Shown here in pieces: positions 51,410 through 60,145 of a DNA stretch of 64,000 nucleotides. The DNA lies in assembly GCF_048282545.1 (NCBI RefSeq), contig NZ_CP182485.1:248001-312000 (forward strand), read 5' to 3'. The notes below the pieces were generated by a model. That model was not told the origin of the DNA and did not search any database. It saw only the letters and a list, made by a program, of their open reading frames with translations. Every line of letters starts with the position of its first letter. Positions within the stretch are counted from its first letter, which is position 1. The stretch comes from Opacimonas immobilis (GTDB lineage: Bacteria > Pseudomonadota > Gammaproteobacteria > Enterobacterales > Alteromonadaceae). The position numbers and the translations under genes are program-made.

Positions 51410-52534
51410 TTAATGAGCAAACCATTGTTTTGGATTCAGAGGAATGCCTTTGTGTCTGAGTTCAAAGTAGAGATTTGGCGTGCTCTGGCCGCCACTTTGT
51501 CCCATAAGCGCAATGGTCTCACCGCGATTTACGAGATCGCCTACAGACTTTAATAGCGCTTGATTATGACCGTAAACCGTCATATACCCAGCCCCGTGAT
51601 CCACAACTAGAACCAAGCCAAAACCGCGCAACCAATCTGCGAACAGAACCTTGCCGTTCGCAACCGACGTAATCGAGGTTCCAGAATCGCCGTTAATAAC
51701 AACACCTTTCCACTTGAGCTGCCCTTCCCGACGTTTACCAAAATGGTACTGAACCACTCCATCCGCTGGGATTGTTAAATCACCTTTAAAATCGGCTAAG
51801 CCGACAAGAGACTCGGTCAATGTTTGTTTTCTAGTTGCTTCGGCTATGGCTTGAGTTAGTTTTTGTTCGTCGACTTGCAATCGCTCAATCCGAGCAATAT
51901 CAGAATCTATTTGTGCTTGCAAAGCATCTAGTGATTTTTGTCTGGCTAACTGCTCACTGGCTAGTTCAATAGACTGGCCTTCTAACCTTGCTAATAAACG
52001 CATGGTGCGTTCTTGCTCAACCTCTAGTGCTTGCTCTACTTTTTGGATCCGGGCAATCCCTTGGCGAAACTCATCTATCGCGGTTTTTCGACCTTTATAA
52101 ATGTACTGGTAGTAAGTCAACATTCGCTCAAGTTCTGCAATGTCTTGTTGATTAAAAATCATCTTTGCCAAATCGTAATCACCCGCGACAAACGCTGAAC
52201 GAATTTGTTGGCCTAGATGGTCTCGTTGAATTACCAGTGCATTTTTTAGTGCCGCTATTTCTTGCTCAAACGTCTTTATCTGAGCGTTATTTTGTTTGAT
52301 TGCAAGATTAATTTGATTGAGTTCTTTCGCAATATTACTGATTTTTTTTTCTTGGCTTTGCAGCGTGCCTAAGATTGCATCGCGTTTAGCTTCGCGAGCC
52401 GCTTTCTGTTTTTGCGCTTCCGCAATTTGTTGTTGGATATTTTCTAAATCAGCTTGTTGCGCAAATACCGGAGGAATAACAGCATACAGGCAGGCAAGCG
52501 CAATGACGCTTGCCTTGATGATGCCTGTCGCCAC
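51410..52534 (-). CDS. envC: Murein hydrolase activator EnvC
   Basis: A 374-residue periplasmic division protein: signal peptide (ending PVFAQ), a long coiled coil (~30-250, QQIAEAQKQKAAREAKRD onwards) and a C-terminal LytM/M23 domain (VINGDSGTSITSVANGKVLF, LRGFGLVLVVDHGAGYMT). The zinc ligands of active M23 enzymes are incomplete, as in E. coli EnvC, which activates AmiA/AmiB rather than cutting peptidoglycan. GTG start with AAGGA. It follows gpmI by 10 bp on the same strand, as in E. coli. Confidence 0.94.
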   Translation of the reverse strand: MATGIIKASVIALACLYAVIPPVFAQQADLENIQQQIAEAQKQKAAREAKRDAILGTLQSQEKKISNIAKELNQINLAIKQNNAQIKTFEQEIAALKNALVIQRDHLGQQIRSAFVAGDYDLAKMIFNQQDIAELERMLTYYQYIYKGRKTAIDEFRQGIARIQKVEQALEVEQERTMRLLARLEGQSIELASEQLARQKSLDALQAQIDSDIARIERLQVDEQKLTQAIAEATRKQTLTESLVGLADFKGDLTIPADGVVQYHFGKRREGQLKWKGVVINGDSGTSITSVANGKVLFADWLRGFGLVLVVDHGAGYMTVYGHNQALLKSVGDLVNRGETIALMGQSGGQSTPNLYFELRHKGIPLNPKQWFAH

Positions 52535-52544
52535 TATCCTTCCC

Positions 52545-54080
52545 CTATTCCGCTAGGGTGACGATAGGGGTACCGGTCATTTCGGTGGGCTGCTCCATAC
52601 CTAAAAGATGTAACATAGTAGGCGCTACATCACTGAGTGTGCCACCGGTTCTAACTTCAGCTTTTCGACCATAATAAATAAAAGGCACTGGCTCACTGGT
52701 ATGTGCCGTATGCGCTTGTCCGGTGTTTGGATCCTGCATCTGCTCAGCGTTACCATGATCAGCCGTAATCAGACACTCACCACCCACTTCAGCTAACGCG
52801 GCAAGCACACGACCAATAGCTGTATCAACAGCTTCGCACGCTTTTACAGCCGCATCAAAATTACCAGTATGCCCAACCATATCGCCATTCGGGAAGTTAC
52901 ATATGATCACATCGTGACGCTTATTTTTGATCGCATCGACCAACTCGTCAGTTAACTTAACTGAGTTCATCTCTGGTTGTAAATCATACGTAGCCACATC
53001 TGGTGACGGAATTAACACGCGCTGCTCACCATTAAATTCATCTTCTTTACCTCCAGAGAAAAAGAAGGTCACATGGGCAAATTTCTCTGTTTCAGAAATA
53101 CGTAATTGAGTCTTGTCATGCTTAGCTAACCATTCGCCAAGTACATTCGTGAGTTTTTCCGGAGGAAAGGCACATGGGTTAGTAAGGTTACTTTCGTATT
53201 CGGTTAACATCACAAAGTCACATAGCGCTATTTTGTCACCACGGGCAAAGCCAGTAAATTCGTCATCCACAAAGGTATGTGCGAGTTGCCTTGCGCGGTC
53301 AGCACGGAAGTTCATGAAGATGACTGCATCTCCAGCATCCATTGTGACGGCTTCGCCAATCACAGTGGCTTTGACAAACTCGTCATTTTCATCGCGCTCA
53401 TACGCAGACACCAAACCAGCCACAGCATTATCGGCTTGATAAGCGCCTTCCCCTTTGGTTAAAAGCTGATAAGCTGTTGCAACGCGATCCCAACGATTGT
53501 CACGATCCATCGCAAAGTATCTTCCTACAATAGTAGCGGTTCGACCGACACCAACTTCAGCAAACACCTCGTCAGCTTTTTCCAAACTGGCTTGAGCTGA
53601 ACGAGGTGGCGTATCACGTCCATCTAAGAAGCCGTGCAAATAGATGTGCTGTGCGCCACGTTGAGCGGCTAGGCGAATCGCTGCAAAAATGTGGTCTTCA
53701 TGAGAATGCACGCCACCTGGTGATAATAAACCCATGATGTGCACGGCTTTGTTTTGGGCAACCGCTTTATCAATCGCTCCAGTTAACGCCGGATTTTGTG
53801 CAAAATCCCCATCTGCAATGCTTTTGGTGATCTTCGTAAAGTCTTGATACACAACCCGTCCAGCGCCAAGATTGACATGGCCAACTTCTGAGTTACCCAT
53901 TTGACCATCAGGTAAACCAACATCGAGTCCAGAACCTGATATAAGTGTATTTGGATAGCTCTGAGTCAACTCATCTAATACTGGAGTGTTTGCTGCCAAA
54001 ATTGCATTGTTTTCAGGATCTTCTCGATATCCCCAGCCGTCCAAAATTAACAGTGCCAGGGGTGCCTTTAGTTGACTCAT
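52545..54080 (-). CDS. gpmI: 2,3-bisphosphoglycerate-independent phosphoglycerate mutase
   Basis: A 511-residue glycolytic enzyme interconverting 3- and 2-phosphoglycerate with two Mn ions. It has LLILDGWGYRED at the start, the phosphoserine motif MGNSEVGHVNLGAG, VHSHEDH, and TADHGNAEQM plus AHTSEPVPFIYYG at the C-terminus. The length is close to E. coli (514). It is the first gene of gpmI-envC and is divergent from the rhodanese-grxC-secB-gpsA operon, the conserved arrangement. Confidence 0.97.
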   Translation of the reverse strand: MSQLKAPLALLILDGWGYREDPENNAILAANTPVLDELTQSYPNTLISGSGLDVGLPDGQMGNSEVGHVNLGAGRVVYQDFTKITKSIADGDFAQNPALTGAIDKAVAQNKAVHIMGLLSPGGVHSHEDHIFAAIRLAAQRGAQHIYLHGFLDGRDTPPRSAQASLEKADEVFAEVGVGRTATIVGRYFAMDRDNRWDRVATAYQLLTKGEGAYQADNAVAGLVSAYERDENDEFVKATVIGEAVTMDAGDAVIFMNFRADRARQLAHTFVDDEFTGFARGDKIALCDFVMLTEYESNLTNPCAFPPEKLTNVLGEWLAKHDKTQLRISETEKFAHVTFFFSGGKEDEFNGEQRVLIPSPDVATYDLQPEMNSVKLTDELVDAIKNKRHDVIICNFPNGDMVGHTGNFDAAVKACEAVDTAIGRVLAALAEVGGECLITADHGNAEQMQDPNTGQAHTAHTSEPVPFIYYGRKAEVRTGGTLSDVAPTMLHLLGMEQPTEMTGTPIVTLAE

Positions 54081-54241
54081 ACTCGCCTCAAATAATATAA
54101 AAAAACGTCAAAACTTTAGTGCGTATAAAATACCATTTTTTCCAGATTGGGAAAAGACACATTATCGGCACTAGTCAAATCAATGAGATGCGTTATACTG
54201 TGCGTCGTTTTTTTATATTAATACGTGAAATAGGGTTATTC

Positions 54242-54667
54242 ATGGACCAACTTATCGAGTTTGCTACCGCTAATGCATTATTATCTGGGATTTGGTTAGC
54301 GCTAGTCGCACTTCTTTTATACACGTTTATTGCGCCGTTACTTTCTCCAGTGAAAAATCTGACCACCCACGAAGTCACTCAGAAAATCAACAAAGAGGAC
54401 GCCGTTATCCTTGATATCCGCAAACCAGAAGAGTTCAAAAAAGGGCACATTACTGGAGCGCGTCAACTCAAGGCAGACGAAATAAATCAAGCCAATTTTA
54501 CCAAGCTTGAAAAGTACAAAAACACCCCCATCATTGTTGTATGCCCTTATGGTATGAATGCTGGCAAAACAGCTCACAAATTAGCTAAAGCCGGTTTTTC
54601 ACAAGCCTTCACATTAAAAGGCGGTATGGAAGCTTGGTCGAGCGCCAACTTACCGGTAACCAAATAA
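54242..54667 (+). CDS. Membrane-anchored rhodanese-like protein (YibN type)
   Basis: A 141-residue protein: one N-terminal membrane helix (~15-35) and a rhodanese domain with VILDIRKPEEFKKGHITGA and the active-site loop VVCPYGMNAG, where the catalytic Cys is present. It matches E. coli YibN in size and neighbours (yibN-grxC-secB-gpsA). Recent family knowledge ties YibN to membrane-protein biogenesis, but sulfur transfer is also possible. The start at 54242 avoids a 41-codon extension that covers the promoter. Confidence 0.9.
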   Translation: MDQLIEFATANALLSGIWLALVALLLYTFIAPLLSPVKNLTTHEVTQKINKEDAVILDIRKPEEFKKGHITGARQLKADEINQANFTKLEKYKNTPIIVVCPYGMNAGKTAHKLAKAGFSQAFTLKGGMEAWSSANLPVTK

Positions 54668-54694
54668 CCTTGCAGACAACGACAAGAGAACAAT

Positions 54695-54949
54695 ATGGCT
54701 AAAATCGAACTCTACACCAAAGATTACTGCCCTTACTGCAAGCACGCTTTGGCTTTATTTGCCAGTAAAGGGGTTGAGGTGAGCAACATTGAAATCCAAG
54801 CAGAACCAGGCCAACGAGGTGTGATGATTGAACGTGCTGGCGGACGCACTACTGTGCCGCAAATTTTTATTAACGATCAACACATTGGCGGATGTGACGA
54901 CCTTTTTGCGCTTGATGCTCAGGGTAAGTTAGACCCGCTCTTAGCGTAA
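54695..54949 (+). CDS. grxC: Glutaredoxin 3
   Basis: An 84-residue thioredoxin-fold protein with the dithiol active site CPYC (DYCPYCKHAL), TVPQIFIN with the cis-proline and the glutathione-binding GGCDDLFAL. It reduces disulfides and glutathione mixed disulfides. It lies between the rhodanese gene and secB as in E. coli. Confidence 0.96.
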   Translation: MAKIELYTKDYCPYCKHALALFASKGVEVSNIEIQAEPGQRGVMIERAGGRTTVPQIFINDQHIGGCDDLFALDAQGKLDPLLA

Positions 54950-54978
54950 TTTAATACTTTAAACATTTAGGAATTCCC

Positions 54979-55476
54979 ATGGCTGACGAACAAAATCAAG
55001 CCGCTGCTGAGCAGCAACCACAACAAGCACCTATTAGCATTCAGCGCATTTATGCGAAAGATATTTCTTTTGAGACGCCTAATTCTCCTGTCATATTTAA
55101 CGAAAAGTGGGAACCAGAAGTTAAGTTAGATTTGGACACTAAGAACAACACATTAGGTAACAACTTACATGAAGTTGTATTGTCCGTCACTGTTACGGTA
55201 AAAGTGGGCGAAAAAGTCGCATTTTTGTGTGAAGTTCAGCAAGCTGGTATTTTCTATATTGCTGATATGCCTGAGCCAAACGTTAAGGCTGTTATTGGTA
55301 CCTTCTGTCCAAATACCTTGTTCCCATACGCACGCGAAACTATTTCAAGCTTGGTAAATCGTGGCACCTTCCCAGCGTTTAACCTAGCTCCAGTAAACTT
55401 TGATGCCATCTTCCAAGCGTATATGCAACAACAAGCGCAAGAAGAAGCTCAGAAAAAAGACCAGCTTGACGCTTAA
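54979..55476 (+). CDS. secB: Protein-export chaperone SecB
   Basis: A 165-residue cytosolic tetrameric chaperone that keeps preproteins unfolded and passes them to SecA. It has the conserved IYAKDISFETPNSP and FCPNTLFPYARETISSLV. It is slightly longer than E. coli SecB (155), with a Gln/Ala-rich N-terminus. It is followed by gpsA with a 3-bp gap. Confidence 0.97.
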   Translation: MADEQNQAAAEQQPQQAPISIQRIYAKDISFETPNSPVIFNEKWEPEVKLDLDTKNNTLGNNLHEVVLSVTVTVKVGEKVAFLCEVQQAGIFYIADMPEPNVKAVIGTFCPNTLFPYARETISSLVNRGTFPAFNLAPVNFDAIFQAYMQQQAQEEAQKKDQLDA

Positions 55477-55479
55477 GTT

Positions 55480-56478
55480 ATGACTGAACGCAGGATTGCG
55501 GTGTTTGGTGCAGGCTCTTACGGCACTGCTCTAGCTCTACAACTCTCACGCAACGGTGTAGAGACCTTGTTGTGGGCTCGCAATCCGGAACATGTTCAGC
55601 AAATGCAACAAGAGCGCGCCAACTTGCGCTTTTTGGATGCATCTTTTCCGGACAATCTCTCGGTGACAGCTCATATGCAATCTGCAATTGAATTTAGCCG
55701 AGAGATCTTAATAGTGGTGCCTTCTGCTGCCTTTAATGAGTGTATCATTAACATCGCCCCTCACCTGCGAGCTCAGCATCGTATAGTCTGGGCAACGAAG
55801 GGGCTCGAGCCCAAGACAGGTCGTTTGCTATCTGAAGTTGCAATGGATTATCTTGGTCCTGATCGACCCATGGGGGTCTTATCCGGTCCGACTTTCGCCA
55901 AAGAAATGGCTGCCAATCTACCCACAGCAATAAGTTTAGCGACGACTTGTGACGAATTTGGCCAAACCATAGCTGATTATTTGCACAATCCCAAAAGTTT
56001 TCGTGTGTATTTGAATCATGACATGGTCGGCGTTCAATTAGGCGGAGCTGTTAAAAATGTCATTGCCATTGCGGCTGGGTTGGCAGACGGTTTGGGGTTT
56101 GGCGCGAATGCACGAACGGCCCTCATTACTCGTGGCTTGGCTGAAATGGCCAGACTAGGCGCAACCTTAGGCGCTCATCCTGAAAGCTTTATGGGCATGG
56201 CTGGGCTTGGCGATTTGGTGCTTACCTGTACCGATAACCAATCGCGTAACCGTCGCTTCGGCCTTGCTTTGGGTGAGGGCATGGATGTAAATTCGGCAAT
56301 CGAGAGCATCGGGCAAGTCGTTGAGGGTTATCGCAACACGGAAGAGGTGCACATCTTGGCACAAAGACAAGGAGTTGAAATGCCAATCACTGAACAACTT
56401 TTCGCCGTTTTATACGGTGGTAAAGATGCTAAGGATGCAGCAATGGCATTATTAGGTCGTGATTTGACAAATGAGTGA
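55480..56478 (+). CDS. gpsA: Glycerol-3-phosphate dehydrogenase [NAD(P)+]
   Basis: A 332-residue enzyme making sn-glycerol-3-phosphate for phospholipids. Nucleotide loop VFGAGSYGTALAL, ATKGLEPKTGRLLSEV, LSGPTFAKEMA and the catalytic lysine region GGAVKNVIAIAAG are all present. The length is close to E. coli (339). It is the last gene of the operon; cysE, which follows in E. coli, is replaced by convergent trmL. Confidence 0.97.
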   Translation: MTERRIAVFGAGSYGTALALQLSRNGVETLLWARNPEHVQQMQQERANLRFLDASFPDNLSVTAHMQSAIEFSREILIVVPSAAFNECIINIAPHLRAQHRIVWATKGLEPKTGRLLSEVAMDYLGPDRPMGVLSGPTFAKEMAANLPTAISLATTCDEFGQTIADYLHNPKSFRVYLNHDMVGVQLGGAVKNVIAIAAGLADGLGFGANARTALITRGLAEMARLGATLGAHPESFMGMAGLGDLVLTCTDNQSRNRRFGLALGEGMDVNSAIESIGQVVEGYRNTEEVHILAQRQGVEMPITEQLFAVLYGGKDAKDAAMALLGRDLTNE

Positions 56479-56503
56479 TGCTTTCTAGCCAGCGAAGATG
56501 ACG

Positions 56504-56968
56504 CTATACCGCGCCATCAAACCCCAACTGACGCCATGCCTCATAGACAAAAACCGCAACGGAATTTGACAAATTCATGCTTCTAGAGTGAGGCAACATT
56601 GGGATCCTGACTCTCTGTTCGGGTGGTAAACTAAAAATAAAATCTTCTGGCAATCCTCGAGTTTCCGGGCCAAAAATCAAGGCATCCCCCGCTTCATATT
56701 GTGCTTTATGATGGTGTTGTGAACCTTTTGTAGTACAAGCCAAAATGCGCTTGGGTTGGGCTGCTTGTAAATACTCATCTAAGGTCTTGTGAATTTGTAC
56801 TGGCGCTAACTCCGAATAATCCATACCTGCCCGACGCACTGATTTTTCATCTAATGAAAAGCCCAGTGGCTCAATCAAATGCAAACGAAAGCCTGTGTTA
56901 CCACACAAACGAATGATATTGCCGGTGTTGGGCGGAATTTCTGGTTGGTATAACACAATATCCAGCAA
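56504..56968 (-). CDS. trmL: tRNA (cytidine/uridine-34 2'-O)-methyltransferase
   Basis: A 154-residue SPOUT methyltransferase acting on the wobble base of tRNA-Leu. Motifs: NTGNIIRLCGNTGFRLHLI, LIFGPETRGLPEDFI and RIPMLPHSRSMNLSNSVAVF. It has nearly the same length as E. coli TrmL (157). It follows the alpha/beta-hydrolase gene by 3 bp on the minus strand and is convergent with gpsA. Confidence 0.95.
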   Translation of the reverse strand: MLDIVLYQPEIPPNTGNIIRLCGNTGFRLHLIEPLGFSLDEKSVRRAGMDYSELAPVQIHKTLDEYLQAAQPKRILACTTKGSQHHHKAQYEAGDALIFGPETRGLPEDFIFSLPPEQRVRIPMLPHSRSMNLSNSVAVFVYEAWRQLGFDGAV

Positions 56969-56971
56969 AGT

Positions 56972-57934
56972 TTATTCCTCAAAAAAAGTCATAATTGCAT
57001 CCAGTGTCGCATTTCTGTACACATCCGTTTCAAATAATAGCTCGTGATATGCCCCATCAACACTGTGCCAACTCGCATTTGGCATCAGGTTAACGATGCG
57101 TTGTTGAGCTTCATTGTCTACAATTTTATCTGCTCCAGCACTGATGCACAATAACGGAATATCGGTGTGAGGTGCCTGTTTTTCGAGGGTGTATAGGGCT
57201 TGTATTGCCGCAGCTACCCAAGCATAAGTGACACCGCCTAACTGAGTATCAGGAAAAGCCTGTTGTTGCTGACGAAATATCTCATAACGAGTTGGACTAT
57301 GGGTGAGCTTATTATTAGCAAATGGTTCGGGCAGGTAGTCCTTTTGACCGATAAAATATAAAGGTTTTTGCAATAAATTACTGCCCATCAAGCCCAATGC
57401 TAAGACAAGCTTAGTTAACCATTCTGGAAGCGGGGCTTTTAAGCCGAGCATAGGTGCCGTTAAAGCTACTTTGGCAAACCAGCTTGGCTGTTGTTGTACA
57501 AGCATTAAACCAATCGCACTGCCCATCGAATGACACAATAACCACGGCTGCGCAAACCGAGGCTGAACGATTTCTTGTATGAACTCAGCCAAATCATCTC
57601 GATACGTAGTAAAGTCAAGAATATGCCCATGCATTCGGTTAGGACTTATCCGCTGTGATAAGCCTTGGCCACGATGGTCACATGAAAATACCGCGATTCC
57701 GCGTTGTGCCAATTCATAAAACAGTGCATCGTATTTGAGGTAACTTTCCACCCTGCCAGCGCTTATCACAATCGCTTGTTTGGCATTGTCCGGAATATGT
57801 AACGCATACGCTAATTTAATCCCTTCCTTACTATGCAATACATCCTGCTGTACATGTTCTAAAAACCAGCTTGAGATAATGGGTTGTTTTAAGAGCAGTT
57901 CTTGTTCAGATAGCCAGTTCATTGATTCATTCAC
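56972..57934 (-). CDS. Alpha/beta hydrolase, lysophospholipase L2/monoglyceride lipase-like
   Basis: A 320-residue serine hydrolase: SCDHRGQGLSQR as the oxyanion-region motif, nucleophile serine in LLCHSMGSAIG, and late acid and histidine in SAGADKIVD and DGAYHELLFE. The pattern fits the Hydrolase_4 group containing PldB. It has no signal peptide. It probably hydrolyses lysophospholipids or monoacylglycerols; the substrate is inferred. It is transcribed away from the arg operon and with trmL. Confidence 0.86.
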   Translation of the reverse strand: MNESMNWLSEQELLLKQPIISSWFLEHVQQDVLHSKEGIKLAYALHIPDNAKQAIVISAGRVESYLKYDALFYELAQRGIAVFSCDHRGQGLSQRISPNRMHGHILDFTTYRDDLAEFIQEIVQPRFAQPWLLCHSMGSAIGLMLVQQQPSWFAKVALTAPMLGLKAPLPEWLTKLVLALGLMGSNLLQKPLYFIGQKDYLPEPFANNKLTHSPTRYEIFRQQQQAFPDTQLGGVTYAWVAAAIQALYTLEKQAPHTDIPLLCISAGADKIVDNEAQQRIVNLMPNASWHSVDGAYHELLFETDVYRNATLDAIMTFFEE

Positions 57935-58066
57935 ACTAATTTTATCGATTGGGCCCAGAGCATTTATGCATGTCTATAATATGCGACTGATGCATTATAG
58001 CCTTTTTTTGCTGCTTCTTGCAGACTGTTCTTATGTGGTAAACACAGTGCACTAACAATAAATATT
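57935..58066. other. Upstream half of the hydrolase/arg divergent region
   Basis: No gene is seen. This DNA should hold the promoter of the alpha/beta-hydrolase gene (minus strand). With the regulatory elements annotated separately up to 58318 it completes a 384-bp divergent gap. Confidence 0.4.
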
Positions 58067-58105
58067 TCTGAATATAAATACATTTTTATTGCATAAAAAA
58101 TCATT
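58067..58105 (+). promoter_or_regulatory. Paired ARG boxes (ArgR operator) of the arg operon
   Basis: Two 18-bp sites are separated by exactly 3 bp: box 1 TCTGAATATAAATACATT (58067-58084) and box 2 ATTGCATAAAAAATCATT (58088-58105). They differ from the E. coli consensus (TGAAT-4xW-ATTCA core) by about one and two bases. The paired, 3-bp-spaced layout is typical for an ArgR hexamer. Box 2 overlaps the promoter. Confidence 0.82.
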
Positions 58106-58116
58106 TTTACTATAAT
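58089..58116 (+). promoter_or_regulatory. argC promoter
   Basis: -35 TTGCAT (58089-58094), a 16-bp spacer and a perfect -10 TATAAT (58111-58116), overlapped by ARG box 2. Transcription would start near 58123, giving a leader of about 195 nt. Confidence 0.78.
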
Positions 58117-58151
58117 TAGCTAAATATATATATAAATTGACAGTTTAGAAT

Positions 58152-58220
58152 ATGTTCGATTTTTTAACGACACACTACCGATTTAACACTCTCCCTGCCT
58201 TGCTGGATGAGGTTATTTGA
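58152..58220 (+). CDS. Possible arg leader peptide (22 residues)
   Basis: A short ORF (MFDFLTTHYRFNTL...EVI) lies inside the predicted argC leader, between the promoter and a terminator-like hairpin. It has only one arginine codon and no clear ribosome site, so a classical arginine attenuator peptide is doubtful. Confidence 0.25.
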   Translation: MFDFLTTHYRFNTLPALLDEVI

Positions 58221-58249
58221 CGAAAGCTAGATAATACTCTGTAAAGCAA

Positions 58250-58306
58250 CACTTTTATCTTTACCCGATAATTTGACGGTAAGGATAAAAGTGATTTTTC
58301 TTTTTT
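58250..58306 (+). terminator. Terminator-like hairpin (candidate attenuator) before argC
   Basis: A 16-bp stem (CACTTTTATCTTTACC, 58250-58265, with GGTAAGGATAAAAGTG, 58278-58293; one G-U pair) with a 12-nt loop is followed one base later by TTTTTCTTTTTT. It ends just before the argC ribosome site. In form it is a strong intrinsic terminator, and it stands inside the leader of the operon it would have to let through. Confidence 0.8.
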
Positions 58307-58318
58307 AGGAACCGAGAG

Positions 58319-59344
58319 ATGATCAAAACCTGTATTATAGGCGCAAGTGGATACACCGGCGCAGAACTTGTAAGACTCATTAGCCAACACCCGAGTTATG
58401 TATTGGATGCGATATTTGTGTCATCCAACTCTCAAGATGCACATAAATCCATAAGTGATTTGCACGCTGCCTTAATTGGTGTGACCGACCTTAGCCTATG
58501 CCCACTGCAAGATGATGCACTAGAACAGCTTGCATGGGATTACGATGTGATTTTTTTGGCAACGCCGCATGAAGCCTCACATGAATGGATCCCAACACTT
58601 GCCGGTAAACGCGCAGTGATTTTGGATTTATCGGGCGCCTATCGACTACAAGATAGAAGCGTCTTTGAGCAATATTATGGCTTTGCCCATACCGACCAAA
58701 TTTGGTTGGAGCACGCTGTATATGGCCTCGCTGAGTGGTATCCACAACAGATCAGTGATGCCTCAGTGGTTGCTGTTCCTGGCTGTTATCCAACCGCAAG
58801 CTTATCAGGCTTAAAACCTCTGTTTAATGCAAACTTACTTGATACGAATGTGAGACCTGTGATTAATGCAATATCAGGGGTATCAGGTGCCGGTCGCAAG
58901 GCTGCACTGAGCAATAGTTTCTGCGAGGTCGGCTTGCAAGCCTATGGAATTTTGGCGCATCGCCATATGCCCGAGATCACTGAGCATCTCGGTACCGAAG
59001 TCATCTTCACTCCGCATTTAGGAACATTTAAACGCGGTATTTTGGCCACCATTACGGTCAAATGCTCTGACAATACCACGATTGAACACATAAATAGTGC
59101 ATTCGAACAAGCCTATCCAAAGGGGGGCTTGGTTCGCTTGAGACGTTCCGCACCAAAATTAGACGATGTTGTGCATACGCCCTTCTGCGATATTTTTTAT
59201 GCTTATGACGCTACCTCACAATATGCAGTTATCACCGTCGCAATTGATAATGTCCTTAAAGGTGCAGCAGCACAAGCTCTGCAATGTGCAAATTTGACTC
59301 AAGGCCTTGCTGTGAATTCAGGTTTGATCGCGGAGGCAGAATGA
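58319..59344 (+). CDS. argC: N-acetyl-gamma-glutamyl-phosphate reductase
   Basis: A 341-residue NADPH enzyme, third step of arginine synthesis. It has the N-terminal nucleotide loop IIGASGYTGAELVRL and the catalytic Cys156 in VPGCYPTAS. The late HRHMPEI segment is conserved. It is the first gene of argCBFGH; its stop overlaps the argB start (ATGA). Confidence 0.97.
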   Translation: MIKTCIIGASGYTGAELVRLISQHPSYVLDAIFVSSNSQDAHKSISDLHAALIGVTDLSLCPLQDDALEQLAWDYDVIFLATPHEASHEWIPTLAGKRAVILDLSGAYRLQDRSVFEQYYGFAHTDQIWLEHAVYGLAEWYPQQISDASVVAVPGCYPTASLSGLKPLFNANLLDTNVRPVINAISGVSGAGRKAALSNSFCEVGLQAYGILAHRHMPEITEHLGTEVIFTPHLGTFKRGILATITVKCSDNTTIEHINSAFEQAYPKGGLVRLRRSAPKLDDVVHTPFCDIFYAYDATSQYAVITVAIDNVLKGAAAQALQCANLTQGLAVNSGLIAEAE

Positions 59345-60126
59345 AACCTTTAGTCATCAAAGTTGGCGGTACCTTTTTGGAACACCCCAATTATCACACT
59401 GACTTTTTTGCACATGTAAAGGCGTTACAAAAAAACAGACCCGTCGTCCTAGTACATGGCGGTGGTTCATTAGTCCAGGCACTGTTTGATAAGCTAGGCA
59501 AGGCCACGCAAAAACGGGAAGGCCTTAGAGTAACTCCCAAAGACGACATGCCATATATTGCTGCCGCATTGGCTGGTCAATGCAGTACAGCACTGTTATC
59601 GGCTGCATTACAAAACCAAATCACCGCAACGGCAATAACATTAGCCGATGGGAATATAACTTATTGTACCTTAGATAATGCTGAGTTGGGTCAAGTTGGT
59701 ACCCCACATCAAGGCACACCAGATTTTCTCAATGCTTTACTTGAGCTAAACGTCCTACCAATCATCAATTCAGTGGGGGCTACGCAAACTGGCGAACTAG
59801 CAAATGTCAATGCCGACCACGCTGCAACGATTATTGCTCAGTTGATTGAGGCAGATTTATTACTGTTATCCGATGTGCCTGGAGTGTTAAATGCTGACAA
59901 ACAATTGTTACCTACACTCAACATGGAAGAATTCACTCAGTATGTGGAAAACGGTGTTATTACCGATGGCATGATTGTCAAAGTCCAAGCTGCTTTGGAC
60001 ACCGCCAGTCAATTATCCGCACCGGTTATTATCGGGGCATGGCAAAATACCCAGGCGCTCATGAGCGGTAACTTAACCGGATTTGGCACGACTATTCATC
60101 CACAACAACAGACAGAAACTGCTTAA
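59341..60126 (+). CDS. argB: Acetylglutamate kinase
   Basis: A 261-residue amino-acid-kinase-fold enzyme phosphorylating N-acetylglutamate: VIKVGGTFLEHP, VLVHGGGSLV, NADHAATIIAQ and GMIVKVQAALD with the catalytic lysine. The size matches E. coli ArgB (258), the short, probably arginine-insensitive form. The ATG at 59341 overlaps the argC stop. Confidence 0.97.
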   Translation: MKPLVIKVGGTFLEHPNYHTDFFAHVKALQKNRPVVLVHGGGSLVQALFDKLGKATQKREGLRVTPKDDMPYIAAALAGQCSTALLSAALQNQITATAITLADGNITYCTLDNAELGQVGTPHQGTPDFLNALLELNVLPIINSVGATQTGELANVNADHAATIIAQLIEADLLLLSDVPGVLNADKQLLPTLNMEEFTQYVENGVITDGMIVKVQAALDTASQLSAPVIIGAWQNTQALMSGNLTGFGTTIHPQQQTETA

Positions 60127-60145
60127 AAAAGCAAAAGGAAACATA

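Noticed and set aside
54119..54241. 41-codon N-terminal extension of the rhodanese gene
   Set aside because: It is basic, lies in the divergent promoter region with gpmI, and does not fit the membrane-anchor start of the family.
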